A DNA stretch of 64,000 nucleotides from CAWIHS01 sp963836005 (GCA_963836005.1 CAWIHS010000006.1:558001-622000), one strand, 5' to 3'; shown: positions 18,880 through 28,034, counted from the first letter of the stretch. Notes: generated by a model not told the origin, from the letters alone. Made by a program: numbers and translations.

Positions 18880-18917
18880 AAAACCCCCGCACTGCACTTG
18901 CAGGCAGGGGTTTTTTA
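18880..18917 (+). terminator. Rho-independent terminator after cbbS
   Basis: AAAACCCCCGC and the matching GGCAGGGGTTTT flank a short loop, followed by a run of six T. Placement directly after cbbS suggests partial termination that sets a high cbbLS to cbbQO ratio. Confidence 0.85.
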
Positions 18918-19017
18918 TCAATAATAAATAACGATATCACTGTAGTTATCTGATTTTCAAGAGTATCGTTATTAAAATGATGCAATTTTAGCCCAACAGC
19001 AAAGTGTAAAAAGATTT

Positions 19018-19329
19018 ATGTCAAGATCTGATAAGTATGTCGGCATCGATGAAGATATGTTTGGTGGTATGACAACTATTGGTAAAACCATTCGAGATGC
19101 GTGGGTGTTTGAGTTAATCCCAGAAAATGAAACCTGTAAAGGTTGGAACATACAAGGTATTGATGCGCTATTAGATAAAGTTAATGCTGAATGGGATAAG
19201 TATGGCTGTCTAGTCAGCCGATTGCCTGAAGCGCTGTTTGAACGTCACCAGAGAATCCATGCAGAAGCCGTAAAAAAAGCAAAAGAATTAGGCTGGGATG
19301 GTGAATATGAAACATACAGCGACCAATAA
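19018..19329 (+). CDS. Small conserved-looking protein of the cbb locus
   Basis: 103 residues, no signal peptide, acidic with several aromatic residues. Notable parts are GIDEDMFGGMTTIGKTIRDAW at the start and GWNIQGIDALLDKVNAEWDKYG in the middle. I do not recognise a named domain. It lies between cbbS and cbbQ with 82 bases to cbbQ, so a role linked to RuBisCO or its activase is possible but only by position. The ribosome binding site is weak (AAAAAGA). Confidence 0.8.
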   Translation: MSRSDKYVGIDEDMFGGMTTIGKTIRDAWVFELIPENETCKGWNIQGIDALLDKVNAEWDKYGCLVSRLPEALFERHQRIHAEAVKKAKELGWDGEYETYSDQ

Positions 19330-19411
19330 TATTTGTAACTAATTTTTTAAATATACAATTTTTAACTACAACTTTTTACTACATAAAAGAAACATCAAAA
19401 AAGGGTGTATC

Positions 19412-20227
19412 ATGTCAGAAAATACAGTTGATCCACAACAGTACATTATCAAAAATGAGCCATATTATGAGCCAGTTACCAATGAAGTAGAGCTCTATGA
19501 AGCGGCATATAATGCACGTATGCCAATGATGCTTAAAGGTCCGACTGGGTGTGGTAAATCACGTTTTGTAGAGTACATGGCTTACAAACTGAACCGTCCG
19601 CTAATTACCGTCGCCTGTAATGAAGATATGACTGCATCCGATCTGGTTGGACGTTTCCTTTTAGATAAAGACGGCACCAAATGGCAGGATGGTCCTCTGG
19701 CCACTGCAGCGCGTATAGGTGCTATTTGCTATCTTGATGAAGTCGTCGAAGCTCGTCAGGATACCACGGTTGTTATACATCCATTGACTGACCATCGTCG
19801 TACTTTACCTATAGACAAAAAAGGTGAATTAATTGAGGCTCATCCTGATTTTCAGCTGGTTATTTCCTATAACCCTGGTTATCAAAGCTTGATGAAAGAT
19901 TTAAAACAGTCCACAAAACAACGTTTTGGTGGCCTTGACTTTGATTATCCTTCTGAAGAAATCGAAGTGGCTATTGTTGCTAAAGAATCTGGTGTTGATA
20001 AAGAAACGGCAGCCAAACTGGTACAGATTGCCCATCGTGCACGCAACCTTAAAGGTCATGGTCTGGATGAAGGGATTTCCACTCGTCTATTGGTCTATGC
20101 AGGACAGTTGATCAATAAAGGGATTGAACCACAGCATGCTTGCAGTATGACTATGGTCACACCATTAACGGATGATCCGGATATGCGTGATACATTGGAT
20201 GCCGCAGTACAAACATTCTTTGGTTAA
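19412..20227 (+). CDS. cbbQ: RuBisCO activase AAA+ subunit (MoxR family)
   Basis: 271 residues. Walker A GPTGCGKS is at 43-50 and Walker B YLDE at 107-110. The C-terminal helical part is typical of MoxR ATPases. CbbQ forms a hexameric ring that, with the VWA protein CbbO, uses ATP to pull inhibitory sugar phosphates from RuBisCO. The following gene is cbbO, separated by 130 bases. Closely related NorQ proteins act on nitric oxide reductase, but the cbb context settles the assignment. Confidence 0.95.
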   Translation: MSENTVDPQQYIIKNEPYYEPVTNEVELYEAAYNARMPMMLKGPTGCGKSRFVEYMAYKLNRPLITVACNEDMTASDLVGRFLLDKDGTKWQDGPLATAARIGAICYLDEVVEARQDTTVVIHPLTDHRRTLPIDKKGELIEAHPDFQLVISYNPGYQSLMKDLKQSTKQRFGGLDFDYPSEEIEVAIVAKESGVDKETAAKLVQIAHRARNLKGHGLDEGISTRLLVYAGQLINKGIEPQHACSMTMVTPLTDDPDMRDTLDAAVQTFFG

Positions 20228-20357
20228 TTCTGTTTAATGCAGAGGCATAGAAACGTCTGACAACATCCTGGTGGTTGTTGTGATAGAGATCGATCGTTCT
20301 GATTTTTTTTATCTCTACAGACCGTTCATTGCGCCTCTGTAACGAGGCTTTACAACA

Positions 20358-22724
20358 ATGAGCATAAAACTCGAAGATTACGAAGAATTCCTTGAGGATG
20401 TTCCAGCCATTCGAGATGTACTGGATGGAACATTCCACGAAGCCGCACGTATTATGTCGCCCACAGGGCTGGAAGAATACATGGACGGCGCCAAGGCGCT
20501 GTGTAAGCTTGGTCGTGGTAGCGACCTGGTCATGACTTATCTGCAGGAAATGCCGTTGGTGGCAAAAGAATGTGGTGAAGACATAATTCCAGACTGCCTG
20601 TCGGCTGCAATGAAATTATCTTCAATGACTTCAGGCGAAGTCATCTCCTTACTTTTTAGTAGTTTACCTTCGGCTGCCCGGAATCTGGGAGATGCGGAAT
20701 TATTACGTGGTTATCTGACCTTTATTCACCAATTCGCTTCGACGGCTTCTCGTGGATTACGTCCTATGTTGAACCATATGGATGATCTCCTGTCGAAGCT
20801 CACGTTGAGTGGGTTGCGTCGCTGGGCAAATTTTGGTGCTCAGGCTTATCGCCGTGACTATGCCAATCTGACCCTGTATTTCAATCTGGAATCAGCGGAT
20901 TCCAAAGCGATGCTGCAAAAAGAACGTCGAGGTGTTCTGTTTATTAAAGTTCAGCGTAAATTGAACTTTTATTTACGGGCTTTATGGGGACGTGACTTTT
21001 TCCTGCGTCCAACCGGTGCAGATTACACTGATTTCAGACCTTATATTGAGCATCGAATTTTGCACATGCCCGATGCTGTTGATGATTTGGAACTTGGTGA
21101 AGGAGTGGGTAAAATTCCTGGTCTGGAATTATACCGTGCCACAGCAGCCCACATGGCCTCACACATGTGCTATTCCACTTCCCCAATTTCTGCGGAACAG
21201 TTAAGCCCTGCACAAATGTTTTTCATTGGCTTTATGGAAGACGCACGTGTGGAATATAAAGCCAGTAATGATTTCCCCGGATTACAAAAACTGTGGTTAA
21301 CTTTATTAAAAGTGGCTGATAATGATGATGAACCAGAACATCCGACATTAACAACACTGGAGCACATCGCTGTCATGTTGCTGGATAGTAAACATGTAAT
21401 TTCAATCGATGATGAGCAGATCAATGCATTTGTAAACAAGTTCTACGACGAAATTGAAGCCAAACAGAATGATAATAACTTCTCCTGGCATATGGGTATG
21501 GAGTTGTTCAATCTCTTTGCTGCACGAAAAGAAGTGCCAAGTCTTCGAATCCTGGAGCGTATACGTATTCCGTATCGTGACGATAATCGTTTTGTCTGGG
21601 AATTCGAAGAATTTGACTGGAATGTTGAAACGGAATATGTGCCAGCTAGCCAAAGACAGGTTCGCAAACAAGTAAGCGTCATTGAAATGGCTAACGAAGT
21701 TGATTGTGAACTGGCGGGTGATGATGCACAGGAAATCTGGACCTGCTCAACTAATATGCGTCCCTATGAAGATGATCTGACTGATGATCAAATCAGTTTC
21801 AATGATATGTGGGGTAAAGAGCCGGTATCTGATCCATTCCATTATCAGGAGTGGGATTATCAAATTCAGTTACACCGTCCCGACTGGGCAACTGTCTATG
21901 AACGTCGACAGCCTAAAGGTGATCCAGATGATATCGGGATCATTCTGGATGAATACAGACCAGTGGCACATCGTATCAAACAGATTATTGATTTGTTAAC
22001 GCCTGAAGGCGTGCAACGTCAACGTGGTCTGGAAGATGGAGACGAGGTTGATATCAATGCAGCAGTTGATGCCATGATATCCATTCGAATGGGAGAACAG
22101 CCTAATCCACGAATCACTATGAGAAATGTGTTAAAGAGTCGTGATCTCTCTGTCGTGGTACTGATGGATTTATCTGAGTCAACCAATGAATCAATGGCAG
22201 GTTCGGATAAAACTGTGTTGCAGCTGACGCGTGAAGCAGCAACTTTGGTGGCTACCGCAATCAATGGAATTGGCGATCCGTTTGCACTGCATGGTTTTGC
22301 ATCTGATGGACGTCATGATGTTCAGTATTACCGCTTTAAAGATTTTAACCAGCACTTTGATGATGAAGCAAAGTCACGTTTATCCGGCATGAAAGGCGGA
22401 CTATCCACCCGCATGGGGGCAGCATTACGTCATGCGGGGTATCATCTGCTGAAACAACCGGAACGACGTAAATTGATCCTTCTGGTCACCGATGGCGAAC
22501 CGGCTGATATTGATGAACGCGATCCGCAACATCTGCGTCATGATACCAAAAAAGCGGTTGAAGAATTATACAGCACCGGCGTATTGACTTATTGTCTGAC
22601 GCTGGATCCCAATGCAGATGCTTATGTAAAACGAATCTTTGGTGAAAATAACTACACTATTATCGATAATGTTGACCGCTTGCCAGAAAAATTGCCAACA
22701 CTGTTTGCAAGCCTCACCGGTTAG
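20358..22724 (+). CDS. cbbO: RuBisCO activase adaptor with VWA domain
   Basis: 788 residues, normal for CbbO. A long helical N-terminal region precedes a C-terminal von Willebrand A domain. The MIDAS motif DLSES begins at D604, with T-containing GGLSTRMGAALRHAG and the LVTDGEPAD segment downstream. The MIDAS metal contacts an acidic residue of the RuBisCO large subunit and docks it on the CbbQ ring. Cytoplasmic. The gene follows cbbQ on the same strand. Confidence 0.95.
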   Translation: MSIKLEDYEEFLEDVPAIRDVLDGTFHEAARIMSPTGLEEYMDGAKALCKLGRGSDLVMTYLQEMPLVAKECGEDIIPDCLSAAMKLSSMTSGEVISLLFSSLPSAARNLGDAELLRGYLTFIHQFASTASRGLRPMLNHMDDLLSKLTLSGLRRWANFGAQAYRRDYANLTLYFNLESADSKAMLQKERRGVLFIKVQRKLNFYLRALWGRDFFLRPTGADYTDFRPYIEHRILHMPDAVDDLELGEGVGKIPGLELYRATAAHMASHMCYSTSPISAEQLSPAQMFFIGFMEDARVEYKASNDFPGLQKLWLTLLKVADNDDEPEHPTLTTLEHIAVMLLDSKHVISIDDEQINAFVNKFYDEIEAKQNDNNFSWHMGMELFNLFAARKEVPSLRILERIRIPYRDDNRFVWEFEEFDWNVETEYVPASQRQVRKQVSVIEMANEVDCELAGDDAQEIWTCSTNMRPYEDDLTDDQISFNDMWGKEPVSDPFHYQEWDYQIQLHRPDWATVYERRQPKGDPDDIGIILDEYRPVAHRIKQIIDLLTPEGVQRQRGLEDGDEVDINAAVDAMISIRMGEQPNPRITMRNVLKSRDLSVVVLMDLSESTNESMAGSDKTVLQLTREAATLVATAINGIGDPFALHGFASDGRHDVQYYRFKDFNQHFDDEAKSRLSGMKGGLSTRMGAALRHAGYHLLKQPERRKLILLVTDGEPADIDERDPQHLRHDTKKAVEELYSTGVLTYCLTLDPNADAYVKRIFGENNYTIIDNVDRLPEKLPTLFASLTG

Positions 22725-22746
22725 AGAATAACCATCAGGCTGAGTT

Positions 22747-23118
22747 ATGAGTCGTGTTGCAGATATGCCAGTGTACGAGCAACGGACAGTTGAAGTTGCG
22801 GCCAAACGGTATAATTTATGGCGACGGGCCAAACTGCATTTGAAATGTCCGATTCGATTTTCTCTGCTGGATTATCGAGGGCTGGTCATGATACTGGATG
22901 AAGATGAATGGTTATGTGCTGACGAGACGCAGAATGATTTGCCCGTCATCTGCTGGCTGGCGTTTGTAGATCAGGGACGAGACACTTTACATTTGCCAGT
23001 GCAATGCACATTAAATTATTATCATTTTGCTGCGGGTAAAATACGTGCTCATGTCCTTGAGCTGATGGAGCAAGAGTTAGAACGGTTGTTAGATAATAAG
23101 AATGAATTTAAAGGCTGA
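22747..23118 (+). CDS. Small protein downstream of cbbO, unrecognised
   Basis: 123 residues, no signal peptide. The first half is basic (VAAKRYNLWRRAKLHLKCPI) and the second acidic, ending in a likely helix (HVLELMEQELERLLDNK). No domain recognised. It lies 22 bases after cbbO and 46 bases before the aldolase-like gene on the same strand, so it is most likely part of the cbb transcript. Confidence 0.78.
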   Translation: MSRVADMPVYEQRTVEVAAKRYNLWRRAKLHLKCPIRFSLLDYRGLVMILDEDEWLCADETQNDLPVICWLAFVDQGRDTLHLPVQCTLNYYHFAAGKIRAHVLELMEQELERLLDNKNEFKG

Positions 23119-23164
23119 ATGAATGACAGTCATTCTTATGATGTGGAACTTAAGGGGATAGTGT

Positions 23165-24352
23165 GTGGCACTGGTTAATATGCGCGACATGTTGTATCAC
23201 GCTCACGACAATAACTATGCCGTTGGCGCTTTTGATCTGGTCAGCCTTGATTTTCTCGAGGCAGTCATCGATGCAGCAGAACGCAGCCGTGCCTCAATTA
23301 TTCTGAGTATTGCAGAACCTCACTTTGCTCATTACGATTTTGAACTGATGCTGCCGGCGGTCGAAGCTGCGGCAAAACGAGCCTCTGTTCCTGTTGCCAT
23401 TCAACTGGATCACGGCAGCAGCCTGGAATCTGCGTTCAAGGCTATTAAGCTGGGCTGTAATGGTGTCATGCTGGATGCTTCTGACAGTCCCCTGGCGGAA
23501 AACATTAAAGCCACACGTTCAGTAGTTGAAATGTCCCATGGCTGTGGGATTCCGGTCGTAGGAGAACTGGGTTATGTGGCAGGCATGGAAGGAGAAGGTG
23601 CACAACAGCATCCAGGTGAAACTGCTTTTACCAATCCAGCTGAAGCCAAAGCCTATGTTGAACGAACGGGGGTGGACTTTCTTGCTGTTTCGATTGGTAC
23701 GGTGCAGGGACGCATGAAGGGGCGTGCAAAGCTCGATTTTCAGCGCTTAAAACAGCTCAATCAGGCGGTCAATGTGCCCCTTGTGATTCATGGGGGCAGT
23801 GGCTTGAATGAGAGCCAGTTCCGAAAGCTGACTGCTCTGGGAGTGGTTAAAATAAATTATTACACCGCTTTGTCTGATGTGGCTGCTGAGGTTATGCGTC
23901 ACCAGAGCCGACTCAACCCGGCAGGAAGTTTTACCGAGCTGAAGCAAGGGGTTAAACAGGCCATTGCTGCTGAGGTAGAACGTTGCCTGCGCATCTGGGG
24001 TTGTGCAGGGCGGGCTGCTGAAGTATTGACACAGTGTGAGGCCTGGTTGCCGGTCGAACATCTTATTGTGCATAATGTAAAACACCTCAAGGAACAGCAG
24101 ATAAATACTCTTTTGGCGGAAGGCCGACAATTGTTGTCCAGTATCCCGGGTGTGCGCAGTGTCTTCACTGGTGAAGCGATCAAGCAGGTAGAGCAATACA
24201 GTTTTTGCTGGTTAGTCCATCTGACAAATAAAATTGCTGCCCAGAACTTTTGTAAACATCCAGATTATGCCAAATTTTCGAACAATATTTTGCGTCCCAA
24301 TGTGGAAAACTTATTCAGTATCGATTATCAGGATAACTCTTCAAAGGGTTGA
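23165..24352 (+). CDS. Class II ketose-bisphosphate aldolase-like protein fused to a Dabb domain
   Basis: 395 residues from a GTG with AAGGGG upstream. Residues 1-285 match GatY/FbaA-type class II aldolases: LDHG at 81-84, GELGYVAGMEGEG near 133 and VIHGGSG at 207-213. The three zinc ligands of this family would be H83, a His at 181 and H209; here position 181 is Gln (TVQGRM instead of xxHGxY). Residues 295-390 fit a Dabb (stress-responsive A/B barrel) domain (VEHLIVHNVK, IPGVRSVF, CKHPDYAKF). The Calvin-cycle context suggests fructose- or sedoheptulose-bisphosphate formation, but the missing ligand leaves activity open. Confidence 0.85.
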   Translation: MALVNMRDMLYHAHDNNYAVGAFDLVSLDFLEAVIDAAERSRASIILSIAEPHFAHYDFELMLPAVEAAAKRASVPVAIQLDHGSSLESAFKAIKLGCNGVMLDASDSPLAENIKATRSVVEMSHGCGIPVVGELGYVAGMEGEGAQQHPGETAFTNPAEAKAYVERTGVDFLAVSIGTVQGRMKGRAKLDFQRLKQLNQAVNVPLVIHGGSGLNESQFRKLTALGVVKINYYTALSDVAAEVMRHQSRLNPAGSFTELKQGVKQAIAAEVERCLRIWGCAGRAAEVLTQCEAWLPVEHLIVHNVKHLKEQQINTLLAEGRQLLSSIPGVRSVFTGEAIKQVEQYSFCWLVHLTNKIAAQNFCKHPDYAKFSNNILRPNVENLFSIDYQDNSSKG

Positions 24353-24356
24353 CCAT

Positions 24357-24728
24357 TTAAGCCACTATCTGAATCATAGAATCAAAAGTTAGATCATGTT
24401 CATCGAGGAAGCTTTCCAGACTGAAGTGTATTCCTATTACAGCTCTTTCATCAATGTGCAGTCCATTATCGAGAGCCTTGATGTTTTTAAGTAAACTTTC
24501 CAGAAGTTCGCTCTGGCTGTCAGCATAGATAGATTCATACCATAGACCTTTGTTGGGTATTTCTATGACTGAGTGGTGTTTGCCGTTTTCAGACTGAAAG
24601 ATTTTAATATCTTTTAATCTGAAACAGGATTCTTCTATCTGACCCCACAGCCTGATATTTTTAAAGTCAGGGTTAGAATGAAGTCTATGATGTTGCTTCT
24701 CCTGGTATTCCATTTCTGCTTCAGCCAT
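24357..24728 (-). CDS. Hypothetical protein, unrecognised
   Basis: 123 residues, cytoplasmic, acidic. The N-terminal part is rich in His and Gln (YQEKQHHRLHS). No domain is recognised. It ends 4 bases from the stop of the convergent aldolase-like gene. AGGAGTG sits upstream of the ATG on the coding strand, which supports translation. Confidence 0.65.
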   Translation of the reverse strand: MAEAEMEYQEKQHHRLHSNPDFKNIRLWGQIEESCFRLKDIKIFQSENGKHHSVIEIPNKGLWYESIYADSQSELLESLLKNIKALDNGLHIDERAVIGIHFSLESFLDEHDLTFDSMIQIVA

Positions 24729-24918
24729 CTCAACACTCCTTATTGGTTACTTTTAGCCATGATTTTAGCAAGAAGCATTGCAATAGATTGATACTTGAAT
24801 CGCAAATCCATCATTTAGCATGAATAATAGTGACTGTTTAATGCATCTGAAACATTACTCTGCGTGATATCAGTCACGATCTTATAATATCGCTAAAGAT
24901 TAACGATAAAAGATCACG

Positions 24919-25207
24919 TTACCAGGGATTATGGTTTTTGAGATCCTCGCAAGCAGATGTATGTCCGCATTTATATGCGCGTTTAAATTGTTCTTTGAGT
25001 ATCTCAGAAGGGTTGTCATCAATGCTGTCCAGCCAGTGCTTTAAAGACTGGACGTTTGCATCAGTTTTACCGGTATCTCTGTCTGAGAACAGGGTTGCGT
25101 CTTCAGATATCTTGCGCAGTAGTTGATGCGGTTGTCTTTTTATCGGATGGTGCCTGTAACTTCTGCTCTTTAGACGCTGCCTGTCCCCAGGATATATGGG
25201 TAAACAT
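24919..25207 (-). pseudogene. Frameshifted small gene remnant
   Basis: From an ATG at 25207 one minus-strand frame reads MFTHISWGQAASKEQ and a Lys/Thr/Ala-rich linker to a stop near 25100. Another frame then continues as sensible protein (SEDATLFSDRDTG, later LKHWLDSIDDNPSEIL, ending CEDLKNHNPW) to a stop at 24919-24921. The total of 289 bases is one off a multiple of three. The parts join naturally, so a single-base indel in a real gene is likely. A sequencing error is the alternative. The rest of the 640-base gap before hemF holds no other gene I can see. Confidence 0.5.
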
Positions 25208-25368
25208 AGTCCTGAAGACCTTTTATCAGCATAAGTTCAGATAGACAGTATTCAGTTCACGGTAATACTGTAAAAGTTCAAAAGGCTGAATATTTGCACT
25301 TGAAACAAATAACACGTTATTATACAAGATCATAGAAAAATATAGTTTATGCTTTAAGCCAATGAGCC

Positions 25369-26304
25369 TTGAAAATGAATCAACCTGATACCCGGGCAGT
25401 CAAATCTTTTCTGTTGCAATTGCAGGCCGATATCTGTGAAACTCTTGAAAAGGCAGACGGACAGGCTAAATTTCTCCTCGATGAATGGCAGCGAGAAGAA
25501 GGCGGGGGAGGCCAGAGCAGAGTTCTGAGTAATGGAAAAGTATTTGAGCAGGCCGGAGTGAATTTCTCCCACGTTATGGGTGCGGCTTTGCCGCGCTCGG
25601 CAACAGCCAAAAGGCCTGAACTGGAAGGACGCAATTATGAGGCCATGGGCGTATCGCTGGTGATTCATCCGCATAATCCCTATGTGCCGACGACGCATGC
25701 CAATGTGCGTTTTTTTATTGCTGAAAAAACCGGGGAACTACCGCTATGGTGGTTTGGCGGCGGTTTTGATTTAACGCCTTATTATCCGTTTGAAGAAGAT
25801 GTATTGCATTGGCATCGTATTGCCAGGCAGGCCTGCGAAGCGTTTGATGCTGATTATTACCAGACATTCAAAGCGTGGAGTGATGTATATTTTTTTCTTC
25901 CCCACCGAAATGAAACACGGGGTGTTGGCGGTCTGTTTTTTGATGATCTGAATGAAAAAGGTTTTAATGACTCATTTGCTTTTGTACGCAGTGTTGGGGA
26001 GCATTTTATTCCGGCCTATTTGCCGATTGTAGAAAAGCGCAAAAATCATGCTTATGCCGAGCGTGAGCGTGATTTTCAGCTTTATCGCCGCGGCCGTTAT
26101 GTTGAGTTTAACCTGGTCTATGACCGGGGCACACTGTTTGGCCTGCAGACCGGCGGACGCACCGAATCTATCCTGATGTCGCTGCCCCCTCTGGTCAAGT
26201 GGCGTTACAACTGGCAGCCTGAGCCGGGTTCCGAGGAAGAAAAACTCTATACCCGTTTCCTCAAACCTCAGGACTGGTTAAAACTTGATAATGAAAGTTC
26301 ATAG
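25369..26304 (+). CDS. hemF: Coproporphyrinogen III oxidase, oxygen-dependent
   Basis: 311 residues, full length. It oxidatively decarboxylates coproporphyrinogen III to protoporphyrinogen IX in heme synthesis, using O2. Family signatures: GGGGQSRVL, GVNFSHVMG, VIHPHNPYVPTTHANVR, WWFGGGFDLTPYYP and RGRYVEFNLVYDRGT. Presence of the aerobic enzyme implies at least microaerobic growth. The last codons read Ser-Ser-stop because a family-2 mobile element begins at 26300, inside the original stop codon; without it the gene would have ended Ser-TAA. Confidence 0.96.
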   Translation: MKMNQPDTRAVKSFLLQLQADICETLEKADGQAKFLLDEWQREEGGGGQSRVLSNGKVFEQAGVNFSHVMGAALPRSATAKRPELEGRNYEAMGVSLVIHPHNPYVPTTHANVRFFIAEKTGELPLWWFGGGFDLTPYYPFEEDVLHWHRIARQACEAFDADYYQTFKAWSDVYFFLPHRNETRGVGGLFFDDLNEKGFNDSFAFVRSVGEHFIPAYLPIVEKRKNHAYAERERDFQLYRRGRYVEFNLVYDRGTLFGLQTGGRTESILMSLPPLVKWRYNWQPEPGSEEEKLYTRFLKPQDWLKLDNESS

Positions 26305-26498
26305 GTTAGTTCTTAAGCAAAAATGCGGATGAAGAATCGGCTGTTTGTTGACCCACATGGACGACTTCGGCTCCTGCCTCTCGCAGGCATTTCCACCATC
26401 CATGATGGTCATTTCGGCAATGCAGATTATGCAGAAGCAATTTTCTGCCTTCCACAAATACCCGATTCTCCTTAAGTACCCAGGTATGAATGAAAGTT
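26290..26498. mobile_element. Family-2 MITE-like element, copy A, with 10-bp target-site duplication
   Basis: The element proper is 26300-26488. Its ends CATAGGTTAGTTCTTAAG and CTTAAGTACCCAGGTATG are imperfect inverted repeats. AATGAAAGTT stands directly on both sides (26290-26299 and 26489-26498). A second copy at 41956-42207 shares the ends and the internal block GACGACTTCGGCTCCTGCCT. No transposase is encoded. It fills the hemF to next-gene gap. Confidence 0.88.
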
Positions 26499-26514
26499 AA
26501 ATCTGTAAAACATT

Positions 26515-26712
26515 ATGACGATTGATCGTGCAAGAGAACTATTGCAGATCCAGGTAGAAATGGGCGGCGGCTATAACCGTAATTCTGTAAGACTGATCCT
26601 GTTTGAAATCAGCCAGGAGCGTGGGCAGGAAGGGGTGGATAAGCTTATAGATGAATTCTCACTGGATCAGGTCTTTGGTCTGCAAAAGGGCGTAGAGATC
26701 AAGCCCTGGTAA
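26515..26712 (+). CDS. Small hypothetical protein
   Basis: 65 residues, soluble, amphipathic, with QVEMGGGYNRNSVRLIL in the centre and DQVFGLQKGVEIKPW at the end. The pattern is protein-like and the length typical of small conserved cytoplasmic proteins, but I cannot name the family. Before the family-2 insertion it would have started about 17 bases after the hemF stop, so it was probably in one operon with hemF. The element now separates them. Confidence 0.65.
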   Translation: MTIDRARELLQIQVEMGGGYNRNSVRLILFEISQERGQEGVDKLIDEFSLDQVFGLQKGVEIKPW

Positions 26713-26759
26713 GAGCATTTATCATCTTGATACACGAGCATCCCCCTTGCGCAGGAGAT

Positions 26760-27164
26760 TCAGGGTGGTGTAGTCTTTGACGTCTGACTGCTGCGGTAAT
26801 CGGTAAGTTTATCGGTGAGCCATTGGGCACTGGAATATTCTTTGCCATCACAGATAATGATGTATTCTCTGCCGGTGACACTGCTTTTGGTTGCAATATA
26901 TTTTATAAATTGCTCGGTTTCAGTAATTTTATCTTTCGCGTAATCATATTTCATTTCCATATGACCGCGTGCTTCTTCAGCAGGGTATTCACTCCAGTTT
27001 CTTTTAAAGGTACAGCCGGATTCTTCGATGGTCTTAAGCAGATACTGTATTTCAGCGTCGGTCTTTGTGACACTGCTTTTAGCACTGACTGGAGTTGCTG
27101 CTATACATAGCGCCAGCAGGATAAAAATAATGGCTACAGAACTCTTTAGCTTGAGCCGAATCAT
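26760..27164 (-). CDS. DUF5329 family exported protein
   Basis: 134 residues with a signal peptide (cleavage after PVSA near residue 28). The mature part shows the DUF5329 pattern: IQYLLKTIEESGCTFKRN, GHMEMKYDYAKDKI, FIKYIATKSSVTG and SSAQWLTDKL. Two Cys (in GCTF and IICDG) could form a disulfide in the periplasm. Function of the family is unknown. Its start overlaps the stop of the nuclease-like gene by 4 bases. Confidence 0.82.
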   Translation of the reverse strand: MIRLKLKSSVAIIFILLALCIAATPVSAKSSVTKTDAEIQYLLKTIEESGCTFKRNWSEYPAEEARGHMEMKYDYAKDKITETEQFIKYIATKSSVTGREYIIICDGKEYSSAQWLTDKLTDYRSSQTSKTTPP

Positions 27165-28030
27165 TGGGGATTTTCCTTGCTGTATTTAAACGTGACCCAC
27201 ATGGGATTGTGATCAGAAACTTTGGTCCGAGCTGAGTGTTTTGCTAACACAACCAGATCCCGGAAATAGACATGATCAAGCTGGTGCTTAAACATCGTCT
27301 TCATAGTGTCTGGATTAAAGTAGACCTCACTGAGGGAAAAAGGTTCAACCAGAATGTCGTTGAGCATTTGTTCTCTGGATAGACTCCAGGTGTTGAAATC
27401 GCCCGCAATAATAACGGGCCCCTGATGTTCTATTAAGGCGCCGGCAATTTGTATGAGCTGGTTGCGAAAGGCAATATCACCGAACGTAAAATTTATCGCA
27501 TGGATATTAATCAGCAGCAGTCGGTGCTTACGGTGTCGCAGAGGGAATACGGAAATCAGGGTTGACTTGGGCAGCAGAACCCATGGTTCCATATTGCGTT
27601 GCACGCAGACACTTAACGGCTGGGTGTGTGATGCGGTTAAGACACCGGCCGCGAAATTAAGTTTTTTGAAAGCGGTTGCCAGGTCCCAGTTCAACTGCAT
27701 GTTATCCAGTAGTCTACGAAAATCATCGGTTAGATAGGCTTCCTGCAGGGTGATCAGATCCTGTTTCTCACTAAACTGGCTAAATGTCTGCATCCAGGAC
27801 TCATTTTTCCCCTTGAATGTATTCCAGTTCAGCAAACTGATCGAGTGGGGATCCAGCATCCGGGAATGCTTGTTGTTAGAAGAGATGACATGAGCATTAT
27901 CTCCTGGATGACAGACAAAACTAAAATAGGCAGTTTGATCATTTGCTACGGTTCGCTGTTTAACCTCATCCGGAATAGACACGCAGGCGGTAAGCAACAG
28001 GCAGCAAAAAATAGTTACCGCTGTTTGCAA
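27161..28030 (-). CDS. Endonuclease/exonuclease/phosphatase-family lipoprotein
   Basis: 289 residues. The N-terminus ends in lipobox LLTAC (Cys near residue 16), so it is probably a lipoprotein. EEP-fold motifs: LLNWNTFKG, LITLQEA (metal-binding Glu), INIHAINF, IIAGDFNTW and the C-terminal KVSDHNPMW with the catalytic Asp-His. The family includes DNases, sphingomyelinases and phosphatases; the substrate cannot be told. It starts 4 bases after the zwf stop and overlaps the DUF5329 gene, forming zwf-EEP-DUF5329. Confidence 0.85.
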   Translation of the reverse strand: MQTAVTIFCCLLLTACVSIPDEVKQRTVANDQTAYFSFVCHPGDNAHVISSNNKHSRMLDPHSISLLNWNTFKGKNESWMQTFSQFSEKQDLITLQEAYLTDDFRRLLDNMQLNWDLATAFKKLNFAAGVLTASHTQPLSVCVQRNMEPWVLLPKSTLISVFPLRHRKHRLLLINIHAINFTFGDIAFRNQLIQIAGALIEHQGPVIIAGDFNTWSLSREQMLNDILVEPFSLSEVYFNPDTMKTMFKHQLDHVYFRDLVVLAKHSARTKVSDHNPMWVTFKYSKENPQ

Positions 28031-28034
28031 AACT

